Shown: piece by piece, positions 1 to 7,538 of the stretch
How positions within the stretch are numbered: position 1 is the first letter of the stretch
Layout: every line of letters begins with the position of its first letter
Origin: Bacteroidota bacterium
GTDB taxonomy: Bacteria > Bacteroidota > Bacteroidia > Bacteroidales > VadinHA17
NCBI GenBank assembly: GCA_012838685.1
Contig: DUOU01000074.1
Location: 1-9,202, forward strand
Direction: 5' to 3'
DNA length: 9,202 bases
Translations under genes and position numbers: made by a program
Notes under the pieces: model-generated
What the model saw: only the letters and a program-made list of their open reading frames with translations
Told to the model about the DNA's origin: nothing
The model's database searches: none

Positions 1-1
1 T

Positions 2-607
2 GAAACTATCTACAATATGTTGGAGTATGAGATTGTTCCCGCTTACTACTCTTTCAATGAGGAAAACGTTCCAACTGAATGGATGAGTTTTGTAAAAAAC
101 ACAATGGTCAAGATTGCTCCCGAGTTTACCATGAAAAGACAACTTGACGATTACTGCGAGAAGTATTACAACAAACTTTTTAATAGAAGTAAATATCTTA
201 ATAACAACAACTTTAAGGTCGCTAAAGAACTGGCATTGTGGAAAAGGAACATGACGGACAGTTGGGACACCATTGAGGTTTTAAACCATAGTTTTGAAAA
301 ACCGGCGGATAACATCTATTTCTCGGGAAAATCTTATAAAGCTGAAATAGTCTTGGATGTAAAGGAGGTTCCGGTAGAACATGTAGGTGTAGAACTGATA
401 TTCACCAGTATGGACAAAAATGGCCAGTACAACTATGTTGATTCCGCGGAATTCGAGCTTGTTAGCCGCAAAGGGAGCAAATGCTATTTTGTTGTAGATC
501 TGGTTCCCGAAAAAGCGGGGTCATTCTTTTATGGCATAAGATTGTATCCAAAACATAAAGATCTGCCCCACAAACAGGACTTCTATCTGCTGAGGTGGAT
601 TGAATAG
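2..607 (+). CDS. glgP: Alpha-glucan (glycogen) phosphorylase, C-terminal part only
   Basis: Partial gene: the frame is open from base 2 (reading Glu-Thr-Ile-Tyr-Asn before the first Met at 17) to a TAG stop at 605-607, so the start and the catalytic core with its pyridoxal-phosphate lysine lie outside the window. The 201 visible residues match the end of the bacterial/archaeal alpha-glucan phosphorylase family. First comes the EYEIVPAYY segment followed by PTEWMSFVKNTM, APEFTMKR and a YCEKYYNKL stretch. Next is a helix containing LALWKRNM and W-DTIEVL. Last is a beta-rich C-terminal domain ending in PKHKDLPHKQDFYLLRWIE. The family releases glucose-1-phosphate from alpha-1,4-glucan chains in the cytoplasm. 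In many Bacteroidota this domain is fused behind a glycogen-synthase-like domain, which cannot be judged here. It converges with the branching-enzyme gene, which supports a glycogen role. Confidence 0.88.
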   Translation, partial: ETIYNMLEYEIVPAYYSFNEENVPTEWMSFVKNTMVKIAPEFTMKRQLDDYCEKYYNKLFNRSKYLNNNNFKVAKELALWKRNMTDSWDTIEVLNHSFEKPADNIYFSGKSYKAEIVLDVKEVPVEHVGVELIFTSMDKNGQYNYVDSAEFELVSRKGSKCYFVVDLVPEKAGSFFYGIRLYPKHKDLPHKQDFYLLRWIE

Positions 608-613
608 AGATAC

Positions 614-628
614 CGATGTCAAACATCG
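614..628. terminator. Inverted repeat between the convergent glgP and glgB ends (weak bidirectional terminator candidate)
   Basis: CGATGT and ACATCG form a perfect 6-bp stem with a 3-base loop. The repeat starts in the 11-base gap between the two stop codons and runs into the last codons of glgB. A second possible pairing joins CCGATG at 613-618 with CATCGG at 640-645. Neither arm is followed by a T-rich tract on either strand, so it is not a typical intrinsic terminator. It is listed because two convergent transcripts must end near here and no better structure is visible. Confidence 0.22.
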
Positions 629-2649
629 AGCGCGCTTCGCATCGGAACCTTCTTCAATACGAGGGAGGTTCTCGATGGGAGGTAGAGGTATAACATAACC
701 GGAGAGGAGAGCGAATGGTTATCGCCCCGCCTTTGTGAAAGATATGTCATATCTTTGTTCAACCTTCCGAATCCCCCAAACTCAGGTTGGTCACTGTCAA
801 GCAGTATCCTGAATTTTCCCTGTATTGGGATACCGTAATCGGTAAAAGAAATTGATGGGTGGAAGTTGAAGACAAATAGAAGATCTCCGCGAGTGAAGGC
901 AATTATTTTGTCTTTTGAACTTTCATAAATTTTATTGGGAGAAGAGCGTAGTATTATTTTGTGCTCTTTTTCCAAAGAGATCATTTTTTTGTCGAATTTT
1001 CCCAGCCACTCATATTTTAACTCCTTATTGTCGGCCAGGCTCCACTGGCGTCTCGCATACTGATAACTCCAGTTATTGCCTTCCCTGGGAAAATCGATCC
1101 ATTCAGGATGGCCGAACTCGTTTCCCATAAAGTTGAGGTAACCGCTGTTTGCCGTGGCGAATGTTATCAGCCTGATCATTTTGTGTAGGGCAATTCCCCT
1201 GTCGATAACGAAAGAGTGGGTCTCTTTGTTCATGCCGGTGTAGATTTCAGCTCCCAACATACGGAATATCAATGTCTGGTCGCCTACCAAAGCCTGGTCG
1301 TGCGACTCACAATAGGAAATTGTTTTTTCTTCGGCGCGGTGCTGGGTCAGTTCGTGGAACAGTTTGCCCAGGTTCCATTTTTCGTCAGGTACCTCTTTGA
1401 CAAGTTTTATCCAGTAGTCGGGCACCCCCATCGACATCCTGAAGTCGAAGCCAACTCCCATCTTGTCAACAGGTGCGGCTATCCCGGGATATCCGCTCAT
1501 CTCTTCCGCGATGGTCAAGGCCTCCGAATTGATTTCGTGGATCATTTTATTGGCTAGGAAGAGATAGGTTAAAGCATCCTCATCCTGTTGGCCATCAAAG
1601 TACTCCTCATATTTTGTGAAGTTTCTTTCGAGTCCGTGATCATAATATATCATGCTGGTTACCCCGTCAAACCTGAACCCATCGAACCTAAACTCCTCCA
1701 GCCAGTAGCGACAGTTGGAGAGAAGATATTTGACGACCTTTTCTTCGCCATAGTTGAAGCACAGCGAATCCCATGCCTTGTGGATCCTTCTTTTGCCGGT
1801 GTGGAAGTATCGGGCAAGAGGGCCGTCGAACTCGCCCAGACCCTCATTGATGTTCTTTACGGAGTGGGAGTGGACCAGATCCATTATAACCCTTAAACCG
1901 TTGTCGTGCGCGACATCGATAAGTTCTTTGAGTTCCTCAGGTGTTCCGAATCTCGATGAGGGGGCGAAAAAATTGGCCACATGGTACCCAAAAGACCCGT
2001 AAAATGGATGCTCCTGGATCGCCATCAACTGCACCGTGTTATATCCGTTGGCCACTATTCTGGGTATAACTTTCTCCGTGAATTCCCGGTATCTCCCCAC
2101 GCGGTAATCCTCGGTCGCCATTCCTACATGAGCTTCATATATAAGGGGAGCGGCGGCTTCATAAACAGGCTTTTCGTTTCGCCAGATATATTGGGTGGGC
2201 GGAGACCAGACCTGGGCGGAGAAAATCTTTGTATTGTCGTCCTGCACTGCCCTGTTGGCGTGCGAAGGAATCCGTTCGCCCCAACCTCCGTTCCATTTTA
2301 CAAGTAGTTTATAGAGATCTTCATGATGCAACGCCTCTTCTGGTAATGTTATTTCCCAATCGCCTTCCTCACCGGTTTTGTGGAGTCTATACCTTTCATC
2401 CTGCCTCCAGTTGTTGAAAGGGCCAATTATAAATATCTCTGTCGCGTTGGGCGCCCACTCCCTGAATATCCAGCCACTGTTTGTCTTGTGCAGGCCGTAG
2501 TAAAGAAAGCTGTTGGCGCAATCTCTCAAACTGCCTCCGGGAGAAAGCCGGTTTTCCATGCCAAGGGCCATCTCATACCTGTTATTTATTGTTTTTTCGA
2601 ATGGCTTCAGCCAGACATCACTCATATAAAACGGCTCATCGTTGTTCAT
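619..2649 (-). CDS. glgB: 1,4-alpha-glucan branching enzyme (GH13, GBE1-like)
   Basis: Cytoplasmic glycogen branching enzyme: it cuts an alpha-1,4 chain and reattaches it through an alpha-1,6 bond. An N-terminal CBM48-like domain (GWIFREWAPNA, GPFNNW) precedes a GH13 barrel and a C-terminal beta domain. Numbered from an upstream Met codon at 2692-2694, the GH13 motifs are DLVHSHSVKN (271-281), GFRFDGVTSM with nucleophile Asp343, IAEEMSG with acid/base Glu397, and ESHDQ with Asp466. The layout resembles the eukaryotic-type enzyme (GH13_8) common in Bacteroidota. I chose the Met at 2649 (676 residues, MNNDEPFYMSD...) because the longer start would overlap ddl by 26 bases and adds a stretch atypical for the family; a Met eight codons further in is also possible. 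It is the last gene of the six-gene minus-strand run, 19 bases after ddl. One oddity is AEEMSG in place of the usual AEDVSG. Confidence 0.95.
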   Translation of the reverse strand: MNNDEPFYMSDVWLKPFEKTINNRYEMALGMENRLSPGGSLRDCANSFLYYGLHKTNSGWIFREWAPNATEIFIIGPFNNWRQDERYRLHKTGEEGDWEITLPEEALHHEDLYKLLVKWNGGWGERIPSHANRAVQDDNTKIFSAQVWSPPTQYIWRNEKPVYEAAAPLIYEAHVGMATEDYRVGRYREFTEKVIPRIVANGYNTVQLMAIQEHPFYGSFGYHVANFFAPSSRFGTPEELKELIDVAHDNGLRVIMDLVHSHSVKNINEGLGEFDGPLARYFHTGKRRIHKAWDSLCFNYGEEKVVKYLLSNCRYWLEEFRFDGFRFDGVTSMIYYDHGLERNFTKYEEYFDGQQDEDALTYLFLANKMIHEINSEALTIAEEMSGYPGIAAPVDKMGVGFDFRMSMGVPDYWIKLVKEVPDEKWNLGKLFHELTQHRAEEKTISYCESHDQALVGDQTLIFRMLGAEIYTGMNKETHSFVIDRGIALHKMIRLITFATANSGYLNFMGNEFGHPEWIDFPREGNNWSYQYARRQWSLADNKELKYEWLGKFDKKMISLEKEHKIILRSSPNKIYESSKDKIIAFTRGDLLFVFNFHPSISFTDYGIPIQGKFRILLDSDQPEFGGFGRLNKDMTYLSQRRGDNHSLSSPVMLYLYLPSRTSLVLKKVPMRSALDV

Positions 2650-2668
2650 ATAGATAGAATATATTGGG

Positions 2669-3652
2669 TTAGTCAATACTGAAAAGGTCCTCAACCACCA
2701 AGGAATAGATATCTGAAAGCTTGATCCCGGCAGCCTCTGCCTGTTTTGGAACCAGGCTCTCCCTGGTCATACCGGGAACGGTGTTTATCTCAAGAAAGTA
2801 AGGTGTTTCGCCTACCACGATAAAGTCGACCCTGACAATGCCCTTACATCCCAGCAGGTCATAAATAGTGGAACTCAGATCCTGTATTTTTCCTGTGATT
2901 TGCTCATCCATTGGGGCGGGAGTTATCTCATCGGACAGTCCTGGGGTATATTTTGCCTCATAGTCAAAAAACTCCTTTTTGCTGATGATCTCGGTAACGG
3001 GCAGTATTATGGATTTGGATCGCGAAGCGGTTTTTACCACGCCGCAGGCGGTCTCCCTGCCCTCCACAAATTTCTCTATCAGCACTTCATCGCTCTCCTT
3101 GAAAGCATTATCAAGTGCGGGCAGCAGCTCTTCAACGGTTTTAACCTTTGAAACGCCGAAGCTTGAACCGCTGTCGTTTGGCTTCACAAAACAGGGCAGA
3201 CCAAGTCGTTCAATCAATTTGGTCCTGTCCATGGGGTCACCTCTACGGACCAACACCGCATCGGCCATAAGAATCCCATATTCTTTGAGAAAAAGTTTGC
3301 AGGCCTGTTTGTTGAAGGTGAGGGCGGAGCAGAAAGCATCGCAGCTGGTATAGGGAATTTTCAGCATATCGAAATAGCCCTGCAACAGTCCGTTTTCACC
3401 GGGTGTGCCATGGATAGCTACGAAAACCGCATCAAAACGTATTTTGGTTCCGTTAACATTCAACGAAAAGTCATTTTTATCTATGCCGTGGGCTCTTCCC
3501 TTTTCACCTTCCCAATACCAGTTGGTGCCTCTTATAACAATAATATAGGTATTATATTTTGAACCAAGTTCTTTCTTTACCTCATTGGCGCTTTTTATCG
3601 ATATTTCATACTCGGGGGAGTCGCCTCCCGCTACTATCGCTATTGTTTTCAT
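2669..3652 (-). CDS. ddl: D-alanine--D-alanine ligase
   Basis: ATP-dependent cytoplasmic ligase that makes the D-Ala-D-Ala dipeptide for peptidoglycan precursors. The 327-residue protein has the usual family length. The N-terminal part carries AGGDSPEYEIS (catalytic-type Glu14) and HGTPGENG (81-88). The ATP-grasp domain carries FVKPNDSGSSFG (155-166), EKFVEGRE (193-200), VRVDF with metal ligand Asp276, and FLEINTVPGMT with Glu288 and Asn290. The omega-loop segment YEAKY (231-235) is the form found in D-Ala-D-Ala enzymes rather than D-Ala-D-lactate ligases. The open frame continues upstream to a Met at 3745, but that would overlap rluD and add 31 residues unlike any Ddl; MKTIAIVAGG at 3652 is the natural start. 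It follows rluD after 82 bases and precedes glgB by 19. Confidence 0.96.
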   Translation of the reverse strand: MKTIAIVAGGDSPEYEISIKSANEVKKELGSKYNTYIIVIRGTNWYWEGEKGRAHGIDKNDFSLNVNGTKIRFDAVFVAIHGTPGENGLLQGYFDMLKIPYTSCDAFCSALTFNKQACKLFLKEYGILMADAVLVRRGDPMDRTKLIERLGLPCFVKPNDSGSSFGVSKVKTVEELLPALDNAFKESDEVLIEKFVEGRETACGVVKTASRSKSIILPVTEIISKKEFFDYEAKYTPGLSDEITPAPMDEQITGKIQDLSSTIYDLLGCKGIVRVDFIVVGETPYFLEINTVPGMTRESLVPKQAEAAGIKLSDIYSLVVEDLFSID

Positions 3653-3734
3653 CTCAGTGCGTTCACTTAAATTGAAATAAAATATCTGTTTGACATAAAA
3701 AATCCAGCTCACCCGGGCAAGAGAAATCATTGTA

Positions 3735-4769
3735 TCATTGTTCAATCTCCCGCGAGGAAAGGTACTTTCTCCACTTATTGAGGAGCGTGGACATCCCTTC
3801 GGGCAGTTCAGAGTCGAAAGATAATCGTTTTCCGGTTACGGGGTGATCAAAAGCAAGGGTTTTCGCGTGCAGTGCCTGTCCGGGAACAAGTTTGAAGCAG
3901 TTTTCCACGAACTGCCTGTATTTGGTGAAAGTGGTACCTTTCAATATCTGGTCGCCACCATATTCAAAGTCGTTGAACAGGGGGTGCTTGATATAGCTCA
4001 GATGCACCCTTATCTGGTGTGTTCTGCCTGTCTCCAGCTTACATTCCAGGACAGAGACATATCCCAGATTTTCAGTTACTTTATAATGTGTGACCGCATG
4101 TTTGCCCTGACTTCCATCGGGGAACACCTGCATTATCTTGCGGTCGCGAATATTCCTGCCAACATTTCCCTCTATGGTTCCTTCAGGAGGATCGGGCACT
4201 CCCCATGCCAAAGCCAAATATTTTCTGTCGGTTGTCCGGTAAAAAAACTGTTGGGACAACCTGTTAAGCGCATATTCTGTTTTGGCGACGACCAACAATC
4301 CTGAAGTGTTTTTGTCGATTCGGTGTACAAGTCCCGGTCTCTGCTCCCCGGTGTTGAACATTGGCAGATCCCTGAAATGCCACATCAGGGCGTTGACAAG
4401 GGTGCCCGAATAGTTGCCGTAGGCGGGGTGAACCACCATACCGGCGGGTTTGTTCACTACAATAACTTCGTCGTCCTCGAAAACAATATTCAGTGGTATC
4501 TCTTCAGGCAGAAGCTTTATCTCCCTGGGCGGGGTTGGGAGGAGAATCTGTATCAGGTCGCAAGGTTTGACCTTATAGTTTGGTTTGACCGGACTGCCGT
4601 TTACAATGATGTTGCCGGCATTTGCCGCATTCTGCACCCGTGTCCGGGAGATATTTTCGATACGGGTTGAGAGGAACTTGTCTATCCGTAAGGGCGATTG
4701 TCCCGGATCCACCTCAAACTTGTAATGTTCAAAAAGGTCTTGTTGCTCCAGATTCTCCTCTTCGGTCAT
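3735..4769 (-). CDS. rluD: RluA/RluD-family rRNA pseudouridine synthase
   Basis: The 344-residue enzyme converts uridines to pseudouridine in RNA, by family resemblance in helix 69 of 23S rRNA. An S4 RNA-binding domain spans about residues 25-80 (LRIDKFLSTRI ... VQNAANAGNIIVNG). The catalytic domain follows, with VVNKPAGMVVHP (104-115), the signature HRIDKNTSGLLVVAKT containing catalytic Asp152, and LETGRTHQIRVH (245-256). A basic C-terminal tail ends the protein. RluD, RluA and RluC are hard to separate by eye; the S4 domain rules out RluA and the overall form fits RluD best. Its ATG directly abuts the stop codon of the upstream secreted-protein gene (TAA then ATG with no spacer), which suggests translational coupling. 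Confidence 0.93.
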   Translation of the reverse strand: MTEEENLEQQDLFEHYKFEVDPGQSPLRIDKFLSTRIENISRTRVQNAANAGNIIVNGSPVKPNYKVKPCDLIQILLPTPPREIKLLPEEIPLNIVFEDDEVIVVNKPAGMVVHPAYGNYSGTLVNALMWHFRDLPMFNTGEQRPGLVHRIDKNTSGLLVVAKTEYALNRLSQQFFYRTTDRKYLALAWGVPDPPEGTIEGNVGRNIRDRKIMQVFPDGSQGKHAVTHYKVTENLGYVSVLECKLETGRTHQIRVHLSYIKHPLFNDFEYGGDQILKGTTFTKYRQFVENCFKLVPGQALHAKTLAFDHPVTGKRLSFDSELPEGMSTLLNKWRKYLSSREIEQ

Positions 4770-6620
4770 TTAATGTGTTTTGATTAAGCGGTTAACAGAC
4801 AACGTTTGGTTTTCGCGTGTAATGGTAACTATGTAATATCCCGCGGGTATTGACGATATGTCGATGTAGTCGGTTAATGGCTGGCTGATCAACTTTCTGC
4901 CGAGCAGGTCGGTTATGGAGATAAAATCTGAATTTCTGTTATAACCTTCGGTATCTATATAGATATGTGCAGTGGCCGGATTTGGCCAAAATCTTGTCTT
5001 GTTCGACTCTCCGGGCATAGTGATCTCATTGTTGCCGGTTATAAGCGGAAATCCGGCAACCGGTCTGATCATTAGTGTGCCCTCTACCTGTGAAACGTAC
5101 CAGTTGCCGTTGATCCAGTAGTGTTGACGGCCGTCGGGATGGGTATTCAGGTCGAGTCCAGCGTTCAGGAAGAGTTCCGAATGTTGCCGCCATCCCACAT
5201 AAAAGGCGCCATCAACGGGGATAGGGTATGGAAGTTTATATGTAAAGAATCCGTTTATTCCATCGCCTTTGACCACTGTTCTATCCTCCAGTTCCAAAAG
5301 TATATTTCCGGGTCTCTTGTTGATTTCGTCTTCGTCCCATATTATCAGGTCAAAATTGGTTATGTTGCTTTTTTTATAACTCTCGTTGAAACAGATTCTT
5401 ACGGCGTAAATAGTATCACGCTCATAACTCCTGAACCTCAGGGCCGCCATCGCATTGGAGGCTCCAAGCCCGTTTATTCCGTACCCGCCTTCAGCGGAAC
5501 CGTCGTCGTATCCGTAATAATCGGTGAAATATTGGTAATAGACGACAGTATCATTCTCTTTCCTGTCAAATTCATCGGTTATCAGCCAACTTTTTACCTC
5601 GAAGATCGCCGAATCGTTGTTTATGGAGTCGAGTTTATAGAACAGTTCGGCATCATAATATACATCGGTTTGTGCCGCTATATTGGTCGCCCCTCCACTG
5701 AAACGCCTTATAATGGTACCGGTATAGAGATCGGTTATTTGAAATTCCCTGGTGACATTGCGCACAATATTGTCGTTGTTTCTGTATGCCACGTTAAAGG
5801 TGGGTCCCATCTCCTGAAGATAGATTTTTTTGAACTGTTTCCATGGGATCGCCTCGTAACTTTTTAATAGTGATCTGTTGGGATATTTGAAAGCCACGTC
5901 GGCCATTATAGTGTCATTGGCTTCCCTGTTCTTGTCTATCACAACATAATCCAAATTCCACTGGTCGCAGTTTCCTACCATAGAAGGGTCGGCGTTGATA
6001 TTTCCCAGTGAGGCGTTGTTGACGAACCTGAACCTGAACCCTTTTTTCAGGAACTTTTCTTCGGTTATTCCCAGTATCACCGGCTTGAAGCCTTCAAAAT
6101 CCACATCATCGTTCCGCCATACCTCTTCCCATTTATCCTCTTCAGGAGCATAAAAATATAGTATCAGATTGTCGGTCAACTCCGGTTTGTCGGCCACTCC
6201 CCCCGATTCGAAGAAAAAGCTCAACCTGACATTCTCATCGCTGCCATAGTCCAGGTTTATTGGCAATGATGTGAGCTTATCAGCTTCAAAGGGGTATGTT
6301 GAGGCATTGTCGTAAATCTCCCCCTTATTGTCTAGGATATCAAATGTTGCCACCCCGGTAGTAATCTGGTTTTTGGAATAATTGTTATTGATATAGACAT
6401 AGTTGTCTTCCCACAACCTCTCATCGGGGTAAACGCCGGGATAGGAAAAATCGTCGATAAACGGAAGTTCGAGAGTATCCGCCGTTTTGCCCCTGGCGGT
6501 TTTTTGATGGATTTTAAGCGCCGGGTTGGAAGTTGTTCCGATAACCACCTCCTGTCCGCTTACACTTGAAAGAGCCAGTAGCAAGAGAGCCGGTATGATT
6601 ATCGTTTTTCTATTGTCCAT
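4770..6620 (-). CDS. T9SS-sorted secreted protein of unknown function
   Basis: This 616-residue protein is probably exported across the inner membrane and then passed to the type IX secretion system, ending up on the cell surface or outside. Residues 1-22 look like a signal peptide: basic MDNRK, a hydrophobic run, then SSVSGQ as a likely cleavage region. Residues 541-616 form a typical type A sorting domain, starting RFWPNPAT and containing ISITDLLGRKL, DISSIPAGYYIVTI and a final NRLIKTH. The middle has no catalytic motif that I recognise. It holds a conserved-looking start (LPFIDDFSYPG, about 52-62), a beta-rich region with DQWNLDYVVID (219-229) resembling lectin or jelly-roll surface modules, and YDDGSAEGGYG (371-381), a motif often seen in T9SS cargo. 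Only two cysteines (218, 410) are present. It lies 27 bases after the PASTA gene and touches rluD, so it is probably co-transcribed with cell-wall genes. Confidence 0.85.
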   Translation of the reverse strand: MDNRKTIIIPALLLLALSSVSGQEVVIGTTSNPALKIHQKTARGKTADTLELPFIDDFSYPGVYPDERLWEDNYVYINNNYSKNQITTGVATFDILDNKGEIYDNASTYPFEADKLTSLPINLDYGSDENVRLSFFFESGGVADKPELTDNLILYFYAPEEDKWEEVWRNDDVDFEGFKPVILGITEEKFLKKGFRFRFVNNASLGNINADPSMVGNCDQWNLDYVVIDKNREANDTIMADVAFKYPNRSLLKSYEAIPWKQFKKIYLQEMGPTFNVAYRNNDNIVRNVTREFQITDLYTGTIIRRFSGGATNIAAQTDVYYDAELFYKLDSINNDSAIFEVKSWLITDEFDRKENDTVVYYQYFTDYYGYDDGSAEGGYGINGLGASNAMAALRFRSYERDTIYAVRICFNESYKKSNITNFDLIIWDEDEINKRPGNILLELEDRTVVKGDGINGFFTYKLPYPIPVDGAFYVGWRQHSELFLNAGLDLNTHPDGRQHYWINGNWYVSQVEGTLMIRPVAGFPLITGNNEITMPGESNKTRFWPNPATAHIYIDTEGYNRNSDFISITDLLGRKLISQPLTDYIDISSIPAGYYIVTITRENQTLSVNRLIKTH

Positions 6621-6647
6621 ATCGAGGTTTAGGGCGCGTTTGCCTGT

Positions 6648-7505
6648 TTATAATTCTATTGGATTTGAAGGCTCCATGGGCGCTATCGATCCCATGGCAC
6701 CAATAATCAGGGTCGAATCTACCGGCAGTTTTGACGAGTCGGTTGTTAGCCAAAGATATATTGAAGATCCCAGTTGAACGGTGGCGTTTTCGGAGTAGGC
6801 GGGGTTTTGCTGGTAGATGAACGCTTTGGCGCTATCCTCGGCAGTTATGATGGTGTTGTCGAATATGTAGGTGCCCACGTTCAGGGAGGCGCCTATTATC
6901 CTGCTTCTGGCCCTTTCAAAATGATATCCTACCAGGTTGGGAACCGAAGTCCGCTTGTCGCTCAGCCCTTTGCCAAGAATAAGGTCGACTTGTGATCCCT
7001 TTTCCAGCGTACTGTTGGCCTCAACCTCCCTTCCGTTGTATTGCTGTCCCAAAACCACATCTATCGATATATCAGGTTTATACACCAAAGCCCCTACTTC
7101 AAGTCCGGCATTTTCCAGTAGAGCCACAGCCTGTCGCAATGGCAGATCCAACAGGTCGGGAACGGGAACCATTTCAGGCTGGATCGCATTGATTATCAGG
7201 GATATATTTCTGCCTTTTTTTACTTTGAAGCCGGGTTTCGGATTTTGTTCGGCTATCATTCCCTTTTCAACTGAATCGGTATACACGGAATCTATTACCG
7301 TGAAATTGAGTTTTGATTTCTTGGCGACTTTGGCGACCTCGTCCAGTGATAAACCAATAAAATCGGGCACAGGTCCGGCTTGGCCGTGGCGGGTATAAAT
7401 ATTGAGCCACAACAACGAGATAAGCAGGAAACCTGAAGCTATCGCGACCGCGTATCCAAGGTGCCTGAAAAAAAGTTTGCTCTTTAAGAAGGTTTTGAAA
7501 CTCAT
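6648..7505 (-). CDS. Membrane-anchored protein with three PASTA domains
   Basis: The 285-residue protein has a short basic N-terminus, one hydrophobic segment (about 17-36, YAVAIASGFLLISLLWL) and then three PASTA repeats outside the cytoplasmic membrane: roughly 45-107 (PVPDFIGLSLDEV ... KVKKGRNISLII), 114-178 (PVPDLLDLPLRQA ... LEKGSQVDLILG) and 187-254 (SVPNLVGYHFERA ... QLGSSIYLWL). A short Pro/Ser/Met-rich tail follows. PASTA modules occur in penicillin-binding proteins and Ser/Thr kinases, where some bind muropeptides; this protein has neither a kinase nor a transpeptidase domain, so it is a stand-alone PASTA protein. A cell-wall sensing or binding role is inferred from the fold and from ddl three genes downstream. 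It lies 30 bases after mqnE and 27 bases before the T9SS gene. Confidence 0.9.
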   Translation of the reverse strand: MSFKTFLKSKLFFRHLGYAVAIASGFLLISLLWLNIYTRHGQAGPVPDFIGLSLDEVAKVAKKSKLNFTVIDSVYTDSVEKGMIAEQNPKPGFKVKKGRNISLIINAIQPEMVPVPDLLDLPLRQAVALLENAGLEVGALVYKPDISIDVVLGQQYNGREVEANSTLEKGSQVDLILGKGLSDKRTSVPNLVGYHFERARSRIIGASLNVGTYIFDNTIITAEDSAKAFIYQQNPAYSENATVQLGSSIYLWLTTDSSKLPVDSTLIIGAMGSIAPMEPSNPIEL

Positions 7506-7530
7506 GGTTCAGTTGTTCTAAAGTTAAACG

Positions 7531-7538
7531 CAAAGTTA
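7531..7538 (-). promoter_or_regulatory. Possible internal -7 element (TAACTTTG) at the mqnE/PASTA junction
   Basis: On the minus strand TAACTTTG matches the Bacteroidota -7 consensus TAnnTTTG exactly; its first three bases are the mqnE stop codon. It lies 25 bases before the PASTA start and its upstream flank is very AT-rich. No TTTG -33 element is found 19 bases upstream (the bases there are TAAA), so support is only partial. A similar octamer, TAACTTTA, follows 12 bases downstream. If active, it would allow the PASTA-to-glgB genes to be transcribed without mqnE. Confidence 0.25.

Noticed and set aside
2650..2694. Longer glgB start giving a 691-residue protein
   Set aside because: The added 15 residues overlap the end of ddl in another frame and do not resemble GlgB N-termini; the Met at 2649 fits the gap and the family better. 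It cannot be excluded.
3697..3717. GC-rich CCCGGGTGAGCTGG followed by ATTTTTT on the minus strand between rluD and ddl, resembling an attenuator
   Set aside because: The stem allows only two adjacent G-C pairs before mismatches, so it would not form a stable terminator hairpin.
3843..4304. A 153-codon plus-strand open frame inside rluD
   Set aside because: The opposite strand encodes a complete pseudouridine synthase with all signature motifs; this frame has no recognisable domain.
5121..5867. A 248-codon open frame on the plus strand, antisense to the T9SS-protein gene
   Set aside because: It lies wholly inside a gene with a clear signal peptide and sorting domain. Its translation has no recognisable motif and there is no promoter-like sequence before it, so it is a shadow frame.
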